DNA from: CAYNSB01 sp964399625
GTDB lineage: Bacteria; Planctomycetota; Phycisphaerae; Phycisphaerales; UBA1924
DNA: 64,000 bases
Direction: 5' to 3'
Assembly (NCBI GenBank): GCA_964399625.1
Contig: CAYNSB010000006.1
Span: 1-64,000, forward strand
Positions 14,905 to 23,885 of the stretch are shown in pieces (positions within the stretch are counted from its first letter, which is position 1; every line of letters begins with the position of its first letter). The translations under genes and the position numbers were made by a program. Under the pieces are notes generated by a model. The model saw only the letters and a list, made by a program, of their open reading frames with translations, was not told the origin of the DNA and searched no databases.

Positions 14905-16344
14905 ATGACTGATCCCCTCACCTCCCCACCGACGCAACCTCCCACTCTGCCGACGGCGGCCGCGCGCCCATCCAGGATCGTGCTCGCGCTCATGGTGCTG
15001 CTGATGGCGGCGGGCGCGGGCCTGTTCGCGTGGCGCGGACCGGCGTTCGTGGCACGCGAGTCGCCCATGTGGGGCAACCGCGACTTCTGCCTCATCTACG
15101 CCTCGGTGCGGGCCTGGATCGAGGGAAAGAACCCCTACGAGGAGCGCGACGTCCGCGCCGCGTTCCTGAATGCCGGCACGCCCCAGCGCGACCCGATGAG
15201 CGATCGCGTCTCCGCGGTGCTCGTCTACCCGCCCGGCGCCTACGGGCTCATCGGGGCCCTTTGCCTGTTGCCGTGGGCGCTCGCCTCGACCTGCTGGTGG
15301 ATCCTGAACACGGGGTGCTACATCGTCGCGATCCGCGCGGTGCAGTCCCTGGCGCGATTGCGCGGGAGCGCGGCGCTGGCGCTGTGGGCCTGGGCCTTCT
15401 TCCTCGCCCCCGCCCACACCGCCGTGGCGCACGGGCAGACCTCGATGATCGTGCTCGCGTGCGTGGCGCTGGGAGCGCTCGTGCGCGCGCGGGCGATCGA
15501 TCGGACCGGCGGCGTGCGCAAGGGCGCGGCCGCGCTGCACGGACTGCTGCTGGGCGCGGCCCTGGCGCTCAAACCCCAGCTGGCGATCCTCTTCTTCGTG
15601 TACGAGGTCGGGCGCGGACGCTGGCGCACCGCGGCCTGGACGCTCCTGGCGCTCGCGGCGTTCTCGGGCATCGGCATCGCGCGCCTCGAGATGGCCCACG
15701 TTGACTGGATCGCGAGCTGGACCCGAAACCTGCACGACTTCACCACGATCGACGACGCGAACCCGACCGCGACCAACCCGATCCGCTACCAGGTCATCAA
15801 TCTCCAGTACCCGCTCCACACGTTCCTGGAGAGCCGCACACTGGTCAGCGCGCTGGTGCTGGGCGTGCTGGGAATGCTCAGCCTGGCGTATCTCGCGTTC
15901 GATCAGGGGCGTGGCGGCGCGGGGCCCAGCGGCGAGCGACGCGCCGGCGCCCACGGCGAGGTGCTCTCGCTCGCGATGACCTCGCTCGTCACGCTCTCCA
16001 TCGCCTACCACCGCCACTACGACGCCGTTGTGCTGCTCTTCCCGATCGCGGCCGTGCTCGCGCTGCCCCGCTCGTGCGGCTGGATGTGGCGGGGCGTTCT
16101 GGCGGTCGTGCTCGCGAGCTTCGTCGCGCCCTGGGGCGTGCTGATGGTGTGGGTCGAGCAGAAGGGCTGGGCGCCGTCCGTGCTTCTAAAATCCCCACTC
16201 TGGGCGGATCTGATCGTGCCCGCGCAGGCGTGGGCCCTGCCGGTGGCGATCCTCGCGGTCGCCGTGCTGCGCCGGGCGCTCGCCCGATCGCTGCTCAGCG
16301 CACCGGCGGGCTCGTCATCCCCGCGAACACCGAGCCCATCTTGA
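14905..16344 (+). CDS. GT87-like membrane glycosyltransferase (DUF2029)
   Basis: This is a polytopic protein of 479 residues with about ten membrane segments. Early after the first segment comes WGNRDFCLIYASVRAWIEGKNPYE, where the acidic residue typical of polyprenyl-phosphate-sugar-dependent GT87 enzymes is expected. YPPGAYGLIGALCLLPW and LKPQLAILFF are also family-like. Relatives are mannosyltransferases acting on the periplasmic side; the acceptor here is unknown. The last 50 bases overlap the end of the DinB gene on the opposite strand. Confidence 0.85.
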   Translation: MTDPLTSPPTQPPTLPTAAARPSRIVLALMVLLMAAGAGLFAWRGPAFVARESPMWGNRDFCLIYASVRAWIEGKNPYEERDVRAAFLNAGTPQRDPMSDRVSAVLVYPPGAYGLIGALCLLPWALASTCWWILNTGCYIVAIRAVQSLARLRGSAALALWAWAFFLAPAHTAVAHGQTSMIVLACVALGALVRARAIDRTGGVRKGAAALHGLLLGAALALKPQLAILFFVYEVGRGRWRTAAWTLLALAAFSGIGIARLEMAHVDWIASWTRNLHDFTTIDDANPTATNPIRYQVINLQYPLHTFLESRTLVSALVLGVLGMLSLAYLAFDQGRGGAGPSGERRAGAHGEVLSLAMTSLVTLSIAYHRHYDAVVLLFPIAAVLALPRSCGWMWRGVLAVVLASFVAPWGVLMVWVEQKGWAPSVLLKSPLWADLIVPAQAWALPVAILAVAVLRRALARSLLSAPAGSSSPRTPSPS

Positions 16345-16846
16345 GCGCACGCCGCGTGTCCGACACCTGCCCGGTGTGGAACCCGTTGTGGAACATCATG
16401 CGCAGCCCGAGCATGAACAGCGGCACGCTCGTCATGCCCCACTGCACCTGCTCGTTCAGTTTCGCGTCGCTCGCGCTTCTCACCGCCCCGGCGACGCGAT
16501 CGCACGCCGCCTCGTAGATCGCCGTGGCGCGCGCCAGGCCCGGGTAGCCCCCAGACTCGCCCGCGGGCTGGCTGCCAAACGCCACGCTCTCGATGGCGAA
16601 CGCGCCCACGTTGCCCCTGGCCCCCGCGACGAAGTCGCTCGCGGGCGGAGCCTTGCCATCGATCTTCTCCGCCGCCCGGTGCATCGTCAGCGCCAGGTGC
16701 CCAAGGTTCCAGATGAGGTGGTTGGGCAGCCCCGCGGGCTGGGCGAGCGCGCTCCGCTCGTCGAACCCCTGCGTGTACCGCGACAGGAGCTGCTTGGTGG
16801 AGAGGATGCCCTCGGCGATGACGTGCTGCGCGGTGAATGTGCTCAT
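16295..16846 (-). CDS. DinB-family protein (DUF1569/DinB-like, 183 aa)
   Basis: This is a four-helix DinB/YfiT-type protein, usually metal-binding through three His. Candidates are NHLIWNLGHLALTMHRAAE near residues 42-60 and FHTGQVSDTRR near residue 157. DinB proteins act as thiol-dependent transferases or have unknown roles. The ATG overlaps the stop of the esterase gene (ATGA 16843-16846), so it is probably translationally coupled to a secreted esterase. Its 3' end runs 50 bases into the convergent GT87-like gene. Confidence 0.88.
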   Translation of the reverse strand: MSTFTAQHVIAEGILSTKQLLSRYTQGFDERSALAQPAGLPNHLIWNLGHLALTMHRAAEKIDGKAPPASDFVAGARGNVGAFAIESVAFGSQPAGESGGYPGLARATAIYEAACDRVAGAVRSASDAKLNEQVQWGMTSVPLFMLGLRMMFHNGFHTGQVSDTRRALKMGSVFAGMTSPPVR

Positions 16847-18447
16847 GGGAGCAATTGTTGGCGCTTGAGGTGGTCGAGCATCTCGTCCCAGATATTGATG
16901 ATCTCGGGCGTCTGGAAGATCGTGCCGTGATCGCGCCCGGGCACGATCTTCACGTACCCGTTCTTCCCCTCGGGCAGCTCGATGAAGTTGTACTTGCCCA
17001 GCTCCTCCTTGAGACGCTCGACCGCCAGGTTGAGATAGAAGTTGTCCCCGCCGCCCACGATGATGCGCACCCGCTGCTGCAGGAGCGGCCCGTACACGCC
17101 GGGCTCGGCGCGAAGCCCCTGCGTGATGTCGTACGCCGAGTACTGCATCGCCACGTCGTGGTCCACCTTGCCCGTCGCGGCGTCGTAGAGCGCGGCCGGA
17201 TGCCCCCGCCCGTTCCTTGGGCCGAACACCGCCTGCCAGGAGTCCCACTGCTGCCCGGAGGTGTTGTCCGGCCCCAGCACCTCCTCCATCAGGTTCTCCT
17301 GGCGCACCGTCATCTTGACCAATCCCTGCTCGTCCCGGTACGACGGCGTGTCGCCCGTCACCTCCGCGTACATGTTCGCACCGGACGCGTAGATGTCCGT
17401 GCGCTGGAACGCCCGGAAGTCCACGGGATCGGGCGAGCTCGCCCACGCCGCGCCGAAGGTCTTGGGATACCGCGTCGCGAGCCAGACGACCGACCATCCG
17501 CCCGAGCTGTGCCCGCGCAGCAGGCGCGCCTCGGGCTTGCTCTCGAGCCTGTACTTCTGCTCGATCGCGGGGATCAGCTCCTCCACCAGCGCCCGCCCGC
17601 ACGGGCCGTTGTTGGCCGAGTCCGCAAAGAGCGTGTGCCCGTTGGGCGACTCGGGGTCGAGCACGATCCAGAAGGCGTTGCGCGCCAGGCGCCCGCCGGG
17701 CGTCTTGGCGTCGAACCGAGATCGATCGCGCGCCACGCCGCGCGCGCCCTGGTGATCGCCCCCGAAGCCCGGAACCTCGTACACCGCCGGGTACCGCCGA
17801 TCGCCCTCGCCCGAGTACCCGACCGGAAGCACGACGCCCGCGCGGAGCTTCACCTCGCGCCCGTGGAACTCCGACAACAGCTTCGAGCGAACCTCGACGA
17901 ACTCCACGCCCGCCTGGCGCGCCTCTTCGGGCGCGCCGCTCCGCTCGCTCAGCGAAAGGCTCACCTTCGCGGCTTTGGGCAGCGCGGGATCCGCCGCCTC
18001 GGGGTTCCCACCCTTGATCTCGAACCGCACGCGCGCTGTCGTCAGGTGCCCCGCTTCCTGCTGCCACCCGCTGCGGCGGCGATCGATCAGCAGCGCCGCC
18101 TGCGCCGTGTACGCGCCGGGCGGCAGCTCGCTGGGCTTGAACAGGAACGACGAAGCGCGATCATCGATGGTGATGCTCGCTCCCGGCGCGGCGTCCTTCA
18201 CGTCCACCCCGAACATGGGCGAGGGGCTCTCGAAGAACGGGCCATCGATGGGGCGTCTCCCCCGCAGAAGCGGGTTGTCGTCGCGAACAAGAAACAGCAC
18301 CAGCCTCCCGCTCACGGGCTGCTTGACGATCGCGGGATCGACCGTGACGGTGAACGTCGCCTGTGCTCGCGCCTCGGGCGCAAGGCACGCCCCAAGCGTC
18401 ACGAGCGGGACCACGCAGGACATCCAGACGCGAGAGAGAGTCGTCAT
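16843..18447 (-). CDS. Secreted esterase (alpha/beta-hydrolase, esterase-D-like)
   Basis: A signal peptide (MTTLSRVWMSCVVPLVTLGA… to AQA) starts this 534-residue protein. The first 200 residues are beta-rich and probably form an accessory sandwich domain. The hydrolase domain has the nucleophile elbow GHSSGGWSV at about residue 330, ANNGPCG, and a late PGRDHGTIF that supplies the likely catalytic His. This fits the putative-esterase family PF00756 (feruloyl-esterase/Fes-like). The substrate is unknown. TACCCT lies 5 bases before the ATG at 18447, with no Shine-Dalgarno, suggesting a leaderless transcript. Confidence 0.9.
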   Translation of the reverse strand: MTTLSRVWMSCVVPLVTLGACLAPEARAQATFTVTVDPAIVKQPVSGRLVLFLVRDDNPLLRGRRPIDGPFFESPSPMFGVDVKDAAPGASITIDDRASSFLFKPSELPPGAYTAQAALLIDRRRSGWQQEAGHLTTARVRFEIKGGNPEAADPALPKAAKVSLSLSERSGAPEEARQAGVEFVEVRSKLLSEFHGREVKLRAGVVLPVGYSGEGDRRYPAVYEVPGFGGDHQGARGVARDRSRFDAKTPGGRLARNAFWIVLDPESPNGHTLFADSANNGPCGRALVEELIPAIEQKYRLESKPEARLLRGHSSGGWSVVWLATRYPKTFGAAWASSPDPVDFRAFQRTDIYASGANMYAEVTGDTPSYRDEQGLVKMTVRQENLMEEVLGPDNTSGQQWDSWQAVFGPRNGRGHPAALYDAATGKVDHDVAMQYSAYDITQGLRAEPGVYGPLLQQRVRIIVGGGDNFYLNLAVERLKEELGKYNFIELPEGKNGYVKIVPGRDHGTIFQTPEIINIWDEMLDHLKRQQLLP

Positions 18448-18452
18448 GCCCA

Positions 18453-18458
18453 AGGGTA
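18453..18458 (-). promoter_or_regulatory. Candidate -10 box (TACCCT) for the esterase gene
   Basis: TACCCT on the minus strand is 5 bases before the ATG at 18447, and no ribosome site is present. The same hexamer and spacing occur before the lipoprotein at 29656. Confidence 0.4.
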
Positions 18459-18509
18459 GTGCGCCGTCCCGCGCGGACGTCCGAACCCCATGCGAAGGTT
18501 CGCGCGCCC

Positions 18510-18540
18510 TTGACCATCCGCGCGCGTGCCCCCGTACGCT
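18510..18540 (+). promoter_or_regulatory. Promoter of the methyltransferase gene (leaderless GTG)
   Basis: TTGACC (18510-18515) and TACGCT (18535-18540) are 19 bases apart, and the GTG start follows 6 bases later. It is the only leaderless case here with a recognisable -35. Confidence 0.5.
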
Positions 18541-18546
18541 CGCCCC

Positions 18547-19392
18547 GTGCCAAACCACGGCGACGGCTTCTACGACGACCCGCTCATCTACGACGTGCTC
18601 CACGCCCCCGATGCGCCCTCGGATGTGCGACTGCTCAAGCGTCTAGCCCGAAGGTTCAACGCCCTGCCCCGCCACGCCGTCTGGCTCGAGCCCGCGTGCG
18701 GCCCCGCCCGCCAGCTGATGCTCGCGGCACGCCACGGCGTCAGCGTCATCGGCGTCGATCTCTCGGCCCCGATGATCGCGTACGCCAGGGACGCCTTCGC
18801 ACGCGACGCCAGCGCACGCCCCGCGGACCTCCGCGGGCGCTTCCTGCACGCGGACATGACGGACCTGCGCGGACGCGTGCGCACGGGCAGCGTCGATCTG
18901 GCCTTCTGCCTCATCAACTCCATCCGCCACCTGGAGAGCGACGACGCCATGCTCGCCCACCTGCGCGAGATCGGGCGCGTGCTCAGGCCGGACGGCGTCT
19001 ACCTCGTGGGCCTGAGCGTCTCGATGTATGGGATGGAGACGACCAGCGAGGACGTGTGGGAGGGGCGGGCCCGTGGGCTGCGCGTGAAGCAGATCGTGAC
19101 GTTCGATCCGCCCGCGCGCCCCGGCGATCGCTTCGAGCGCGTGCACTCGCACCTGGTCATCACGCGCGGAGGGCGCGGCTCGCGCGAGGAGGAGCACCGC
19201 GACAGCAACTATCGTCTCTTCTGCTGGAGCCGGGCCCAATGGGAAGGCGTGATCGCACGGGCCGGCATGGTGATCGCGGGAATCTTCGATCTCGACGGAG
19301 AGCCGATCCCGCCGCGGGAGCTGGGCTATGGGGTGTACGTGTTGCGACGCGCGCCCGACCGATCGGACTCGCGGAACTTTCCGCGTCCGTGA
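18547..19392 (+). CDS. Class I SAM-dependent methyltransferase
   Basis: This 281-residue protein has the SAM-binding motif I as WLEPACGPARQL, then GVDLSAPMIAYA as the acidic end of strand beta-2. RTGSVDLAFCLINSIRHL is motif IV and LREIGRVLRPDGVYLVGL is the post-motif block. The target is unknown. Start choice: the GTG at 18547 lies 6 bases after a TACGCT box; an in-frame GTG at 18526 would sit inside the promoter. It is divergent from the esterase gene, about 100 bases apart. Confidence 0.88.
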   Translation: MPNHGDGFYDDPLIYDVLHAPDAPSDVRLLKRLARRFNALPRHAVWLEPACGPARQLMLAARHGVSVIGVDLSAPMIAYARDAFARDASARPADLRGRFLHADMTDLRGRVRTGSVDLAFCLINSIRHLESDDAMLAHLREIGRVLRPDGVYLVGLSVSMYGMETTSEDVWEGRARGLRVKQIVTFDPPARPGDRFERVHSHLVITRGGRGSREEEHRDSNYRLFCWSRAQWEGVIARAGMVIAGIFDLDGEPIPPRELGYGVYVLRRAPDRSDSRNFPRP

Positions 19393-19396
19393 GCGT

Positions 19397-19402
19397 TAGA
19401 CT
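19397..19402 (+). promoter_or_regulatory. Candidate -10 box (TAGACT) for the lipoprotein at 19408
   Basis: TAGACT ends 5 bases before the ATG and no Shine-Dalgarno is visible. It lies just after the methyltransferase stop codon. Confidence 0.4.
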
Positions 19403-19407
19403 TCCGT

Positions 19408-19788
19408 ATGAACACCTCCCACTCGCTCCGCCTGGGCGTGCTGCTGTCGATGCCTCTGGCCCTCGTCGCCTGCCGCTCGGGCTACGACGTCTCCGTCCGC
19501 AACCTCACGGACCAGCCCATCGGCATGGCCCTCACCGCTCCCTTCGGCGACGGCGCGGACAAGGTCCTGCGCTCGGGGCGCCTCGGGCCCGGCGACCGCG
19601 GCAGCATGTTCGTCCAGCAGGACGCAAACGTGCCCGTCCGCCTGAGGGTCGATTTCGCGGGCAACGAGGGGTACCCCGCGGTCATGGACCTGGCCCGAGG
19701 CGAGACGGTCGTCAACATCAAGCGCGTCGAGGGCGACCCCGCTCCTACCAAGGGCCGACTCCGCATCGAGGAAGTCCAGCGCCCCTGA
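19408..19788 (+). CDS. Putative lipoprotein (126 aa)
   Basis: The signal ends at MPLALVAC, with Cys22 as the likely lipid site. The mature domain starts YDVSVRNLTDQPIGMAL and continues with a beta-sandwich-like sequence (VPVRLRVDFAGNEGYPAVMDL) to the end. The opening closely matches the lipoprotein at 2183-2647, so a small recurring lipoprotein family is present. No known domain is recognised. It is followed about 50 bases later by an exported lamin-tail protein. Confidence 0.82.
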   Translation: MNTSHSLRLGVLLSMPLALVACRSGYDVSVRNLTDQPIGMALTAPFGDGADKVLRSGRLGPGDRGSMFVQQDANVPVRLRVDFAGNEGYPAVMDLARGETVVNIKRVEGDPAPTKGRLRIEEVQRP

Positions 19789-19837
19789 GCGCCCGTCGCC
19801 CCGGCAACGCGAACAATGAAGGCAACCGGAGGTTCGC

Positions 19838-20749
19838 ATGATCGTCGCGCTGATCGTGTCGCTCGCGCTCGCCCAGCCCGCGAGCAAGCCCGCCAAGCCG
19901 CAGATTAAGCCCGAGGCAACGGCCAAGGCCGCGCCCCAAGCAGACGCCCCCGGCGCTCCGCTCGTCGCCTTCCCCCACCCGCTGATCACCGAGGTCTACT
20001 ACGCCGTCGTGACTGGCCCTGGCGGGGACGCCAACGGCGACGGCTCGCGCGACGCCAACGGCGACGAGTTCATCGAGCTCGTCAATCCACACGACCGCCC
20101 GATCAACCTCAAGGGCTACACGCTCAGCGACAAGGGCCCCCACGCCATCGCGCCCGGCGAGTCGCACGCGCCGGACTCGAAGCCCAGCGACTCTTCCAAG
20201 AGCGCGAACAAGCCGTCGGGCAGCAAGTCCAAGCAGCCCGCGACCGCCAAGCCCAAGACCGACTACCACCAGGCCACCTTCACCTTCCCCGACTGCGAGC
20301 TCGCGCCGGGCCAGGTCGTCGTCGTGTTCAACGGGCACGAGCAGAAGTGGGAAGGGCCCGTGGGCGACAAATCGCGCGCGCCGCAGAAGGGGCACGACAA
20401 GTTCCACGGCGCCCTCGTCTTCACGATGGGGATCTCCATCGACAAGGTCGGGCTGGCCAACAAGGGCGACTACGTGCTGCTCACCGCGCCCGACCACACA
20501 CCCGTGGAGTGCGTCAAGTGGGGCGATGTGACCGAGCCCGCCGAGCACGGACTGCTCGATGAAGTCCCGCTCGTGAACGGGCAGAGCGTGCAGCGGCGCT
20601 CCATCATCGGCGCGTTCGAGGCCCACCCGGAGGTGAACGGCAGCAAGTTCAGCCCCGGCGTCGCGCCCGATGGGGCCGATTCCAAGCCGAGCCCCACCAA
20701 GGGCGCCCCGACCAAGCCCGCCGAGGCAAAGCCCTCGGGCAAGAACTAA
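19838..20749 (+). CDS. Exported lamin-tail-domain (LTD) protein
   Basis: After a short signal peptide (MIVALIVSLALAQ) and a Lys/Pro/Ala linker, residues 45-235 form a lamin-tail domain: LITEVYYAVVTG, DEFIELVNPHDRPINLKGYTLSD, FTFPDCELAPGQVVVVFNG, and NKGDYVLLTAPD. The domain is interrupted by a low-complexity Ser/Lys/Pro loop of about 35 residues (110-145). LTDs occur in secreted bacterial proteins, often next to nucleases or adhesion modules; none is present here. CGGAGG precedes the ATG. The Pro/Lys-rich tail may contact the wall or surface. Confidence 0.85.
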   Translation: MIVALIVSLALAQPASKPAKPQIKPEATAKAAPQADAPGAPLVAFPHPLITEVYYAVVTGPGGDANGDGSRDANGDEFIELVNPHDRPINLKGYTLSDKGPHAIAPGESHAPDSKPSDSSKSANKPSGSKSKQPATAKPKTDYHQATFTFPDCELAPGQVVVVFNGHEQKWEGPVGDKSRAPQKGHDKFHGALVFTMGISIDKVGLANKGDYVLLTAPDHTPVECVKWGDVTEPAEHGLLDEVPLVNGQSVQRRSIIGAFEAHPEVNGSKFSPGVAPDGADSKPSPTKGAPTKPAEAKPSGKN

Positions 20750-20768
20750 CCGCCCCAGACGACCGCGC

Positions 20769-21725
20769 TCACGCCGCATCGCGCGAGGAGGGGTCCGCCG
20801 GCTTCTCGGGCGAGGCCATCTTCAGCGGGCGCACGTCCTGCGCCGCGCCCCCGCCGGGCCCGCCCGCGCGAAGGAACGGGTGCGCCACGCTCGTGGGCTC
20901 GCCGCCGGCCTTGGAGGGCTCCGTCGGCTTGGTGCGCGTGGGCGCGGCACGCTGTGGCTCTGGCTTCAGCGCGGCGGGCGCTGTGACGCCCGCACGCTCG
21001 GCCCGAGCCTCGGCCACCGCCATGTGCGCGGGCATGCGCTCGTCCTGGGCCTTCTCCGGCCGGGGCGCGACGGATTCGAGCAGCGGCTGCGCGGGCGCCT
21101 TTACGCGCGCCGAGCGCGTCGCCGATCGGTACGCCGCGCCCGTCGCGAGGAAGATCCACAGCGCGTCGTACAGCCCAAGGCTCTTGACGAACGCGAACAC
21201 GGCCATCGGCCCGCCGGCACGCACCATCTGGCTTGCCGCCTGCTGACCCACCTCGCGCTTCACCGCGAGGCGCTCGTACGGGTCCATGTGGTTCCAGCGG
21301 TCCCGCGCCGCCGCGGCGACCTGCTCCATCATCTCGGGCGAGGCCTTGGCCTGCGCGACCTGCTCCTCGCTGAGCTTCGCCTCGGCGGTGAACTCCGTGA
21401 ACATTTTCTCCTGGAGCCCCGCGATCGCACGCCCGTCGTCGATGTTGCCCGCGCGAACGCCCGCCAGCGCCTTGTGGTACATGAGGTCCGTGCTCAGCGC
21501 CTTGCCCACGAGGACGGCCACGAGCGCCACCAGCGCGCTCACCACGCCCAGCGACGGCGTGCGTCGCGAGCCCGCGGCGATCGCGCCGCCCACGCCCGCC
21601 GCCACGCCAACGCCGATCGCGACGTATCCCGCCTCGATCTCCGCGAAGTACGACACCGCGGCCCAGACCAGCGCGCCCAGCACGCCGCCGGCCACCGCGC
21701 CCGCGAAACCCTTCACGCTCAGCAT
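20769..21725 (-). CDS. Hypothetical membrane protein (318 aa)
   Basis: Four hydrophobic segments are visible: residues 5-25, 30-52, 58-80 and about 180-200. Between the third and fourth is an acidic helical region rich in Glu/Lys/Ala (KMFTEFTAEAKLSEEQVAQA). The last 110 residues are Pro/Ala/Lys-rich, probably a disordered cytoplasmic tail. GGGAGGG lies before the ATG. I do not recognise the family. It is convergent with the lamin-tail gene and may be a stress- or scaffold-type membrane protein, but nothing in the sequence fixes that. Confidence 0.8.
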   Translation of the reverse strand: MLSVKGFAGAVAGGVLGALVWAAVSYFAEIEAGYVAIGVGVAAGVGGAIAAGSRRTPSLGVVSALVALVAVLVGKALSTDLMYHKALAGVRAGNIDDGRAIAGLQEKMFTEFTAEAKLSEEQVAQAKASPEMMEQVAAAARDRWNHMDPYERLAVKREVGQQAASQMVRAGGPMAVFAFVKSLGLYDALWIFLATGAAYRSATRSARVKAPAQPLLESVAPRPEKAQDERMPAHMAVAEARAERAGVTAPAALKPEPQRAAPTRTKPTEPSKAGGEPTSVAHPFLRAGGPGGGAAQDVRPLKMASPEKPADPSSRDAA

Positions 21726-21872
21726 CAGTCCCTCCCCGTCCGAGGCCCGCCAGCGCCCCTCTCTCGTGGGCGCGCCGACAGATTCCTTCGTGCGGATCGG
21801 GCCACGTCTTGGATCGCCCCGGCGATCGCCCGCCTCACCCGAGAGGATGTGCCGGTTGTGCGGGCGCAGGCG

Positions 21873-22193
21873 TCAGATCTCGATCGGCGTGAAGTTCGCG
21901 AACATCTCCCCCGACTCGGCCAGATCGCCGAGCTTCACATAGTCGCACGCGTCCGCGAACCGCGCCCACAGCTCCTTCACGCTCGGGTTGCGATGGGCCG
22001 CGTCGATCGCGTCCTGCGACTTCCACTCGAACACCTCGACGATCGTGCCGTCCGCGGCACGCATCGCCATCGGCTTGCGATCGCTCACCAGCCCCTGCAT
22101 CCGCAGAATCGGCACGTGGCGCTTCACGATCTCCGCCAGCGTGCCGGCCTTGCCTTCCTTCGCCCTGTAGCACGCGATCGAGATGATGCCCAT
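21873..22193 (-). CDS. Antibiotic-biosynthesis-monooxygenase-fold (ABM-like) protein
   Basis: This is a 106-residue ferredoxin-like alpha/beta protein: MGIISIACYRAKEGKAGTLAEIVKRHVP, then GTIVEVFEWKSQDAIDAAHRNPSVKELWARF. The strand-helix pattern and EVFEWKS with a following AIDAAH helix fit dimeric ABM or YgiN-like proteins. Members include heme-degrading and quinol monooxygenases and many of unknown function. GGAGG lies 7 bases before the ATG at 22193, which fixes the start. Confidence 0.78.
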   Translation of the reverse strand: MGIISIACYRAKEGKAGTLAEIVKRHVPILRMQGLVSDRKPMAMRAADGTIVEVFEWKSQDAIDAAHRNPSVKELWARFADACDYVKLGDLAESGEMFANFTPIEI

Positions 22194-22297
22194 GGGCCAA
22201 CCTCCAATCCGCTCGCGAATCGTACCGTGCCCCAAACGAACGCGGCCCGCTCCAGAGGGCGGGCCGCGCGAGTCTCATCGATCGATCCGGACCGGGC

Positions 22298-23050
22298 TCA
22301 GTGCCCCTTGTCCTTCTTGTCGTCCTTCGCGTCCTTCTTGTCCTCCTTCATCTCCTTCTTGTCGCCCTTGCCCGCGCGGGTGAAAGTGATCTCCATCATC
22401 TTCATCTCGCCCTTGCCCATATCGCCGTAGAACTCCATCTTGTGGGTGTTCTTGTCGACGATCGTCGTCACCTCGCGCTGCTTCATCTTGCCGCCCATCG
22501 GGTTCGGGCACTCGCCGCTGAGCGTGAGCACCTTGCCCGCCGCGTCGGCGCTGCCGGTCATGAGCGAGATGTTCGAGGACATGCTGTCGGCCCACGTGCT
22601 CTCGAAGCGCTTGTCAACGTTGTTGTACCCCATCATCCCCGCGCCATAGAAGAACTTGTTGTTCATCCGCCCCTTGAAGGAGTTCTTCAGGAAGCGCCCG
22701 CCGAAGATGATCTCGCTCTCCATCGTCCCCTTGGACTCGGTCTTCGTGCCGTCCATGCCGTACTCGGTCACCGCGGCCTCCCAGTCACCCTCGAGCTGCT
22801 TCATCCACTCGTGGTACTTGCCGGGCTCGCCGGCCTTGGCCCATGCCTCCTCCATCGCCTTCATCGCATCGGCGCCCTTGTCGTCCTTCTTGTCCGACAT
22901 CTTCTCGGCGGGCTTTGCCGCGGGCTTCTCTGCCGGCTTGGGTTGTGCGGCCTTGTCGGCGGGCTTGGCGGGCGCCGCCGTCGCCTGGGCGAGCGCGCCC
23001 GAGGTCATGCCCAGACAGCAGATCATCGAGAGAGCGAGCAAACGTTTCAT
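22298..23050 (-). CDS. Exported DUF1579 protein (250 aa)
   Basis: The signal peptide is MKRLLALSMICCLGMTSG to ALAQ. Residues 25-65 are a Lys/Ala/Pro linker. The DUF1579 domain follows: LEGDWEAAVTEYGMDG, ESEIIFGGRFLKNSFKGRM, and GYNNVDKRFESTWADSMSS. It is a beta-barrel of unknown function, often secreted in planctomycetes. The C-terminus is a run of Lys/Asp/Glu (GDKKEMKEDKKDAKDDKKDK), extremely charged and possibly surface-associating. A GGAAGACC sequence before the ATG serves as ribosome site. Confidence 0.88.
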   Translation of the reverse strand: MKRLLALSMICCLGMTSGALAQATAAPAKPADKAAQPKPAEKPAAKPAEKMSDKKDDKGADAMKAMEEAWAKAGEPGKYHEWMKQLEGDWEAAVTEYGMDGTKTESKGTMESEIIFGGRFLKNSFKGRMNNKFFYGAGMMGYNNVDKRFESTWADSMSSNISLMTGSADAAGKVLTLSGECPNPMGGKMKQREVTTIVDKNTHKMEFYGDMGKGEMKMMEITFTRAGKGDKKEMKEDKKDAKDDKKDKGH

Positions 23051-23223
23051 GGCTGGTCTTCCTGTGCGTTCGGCGTCAGCGTCGGGGCAGCCCGTCCGCG
23101 TCGCGACAACGCTGTCGCGCGGGCACACCGTGCCCGACACACGCCGAGGCATAAGGGTACCAGACGCCGCGATGACGCACGGGTTCCCGCTCCCCGGTCT
23201 CGATGAGGCTCCGGCGACGCCTC

Positions 23224-23595
23224 TCAGGCGGCCTCTTTGGAGATGTCCGCCGCTTCGCTGGCGCTGTTCATCGCGATGTTCGTGATCGCACGCCGGGCGA
23301 CGGCATCGATTTCCACGAACTCAACGCCGATCTCGCTGGACAGGAACCCCGTCCGCTTCACCCACGCGATCCGCGCCTTGAGCGTAATCGGCCCGTCGAT
23401 CGTGTCGATCGCCAGCTCGATCGCCGAGCCCTCGGGCGGAACGGTGCGGCCCGCCCGCAGACGAGCCCCGCCCGCGGACACATCCAGAACCTTGCCCAGG
23501 CTGGTGCCAATCCCATGCACCCGGATCCGTCCCTGTCGACGACGGTTGTCGGCGATGGACTTCCCGATCGACATCAAGGACGTCAGGGGTCTCAT
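23224..23595 (-). CDS. PilZ-domain protein (123 aa)
   Basis: PilZ domains bind cyclic-di-GMP. NRRRQGRIRV gives the RxxR part and LDVSAGGARLR the D/N-x-S-x2-G part of the binding motif. The remainder forms the beta-barrel (GSAIELAIDTIDGPITLKARIAWVKR…). I start at the ATG 23595, just before the domain with AGGA upstream. In-frame starts further out (for example 23622) would add an unrelated N-terminus. No diguanylate cyclase or phosphodiesterase is nearby. Confidence 0.8.
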   Translation of the reverse strand: MRPLTSLMSIGKSIADNRRRQGRIRVHGIGTSLGKVLDVSAGGARLRAGRTVPPEGSAIELAIDTIDGPITLKARIAWVKRTGFLSSEIGVEFVEIDAVARRAITNIAMNSASEAADISKEAA

Positions 23596-23885
23596 GCATC
23601 CTATTTCGACGACCGGGCCCATCGACCTGACCTGAAGTGGCGCCACGCCCGCCGTCCCAAGTGGTACAAACCATCCCGGCGGCTGAGGATCGCTCCCTTC
23701 AACCTGCCAAAGCGTTGGACCGGCGAAAGAAATGACGCCCCCAGAGCCGCGCGCATCCATCATGGTCGCACAAGGCCCACGCGGCGCTCGAGGAATGTGC
23801 TGTACCGCCTTGTGGATCCGACCCACAGCGAGTACTCTGTCCGAGAACAACGGACCTCCGAACCGGGTCCATCAGGAGAGACAAG

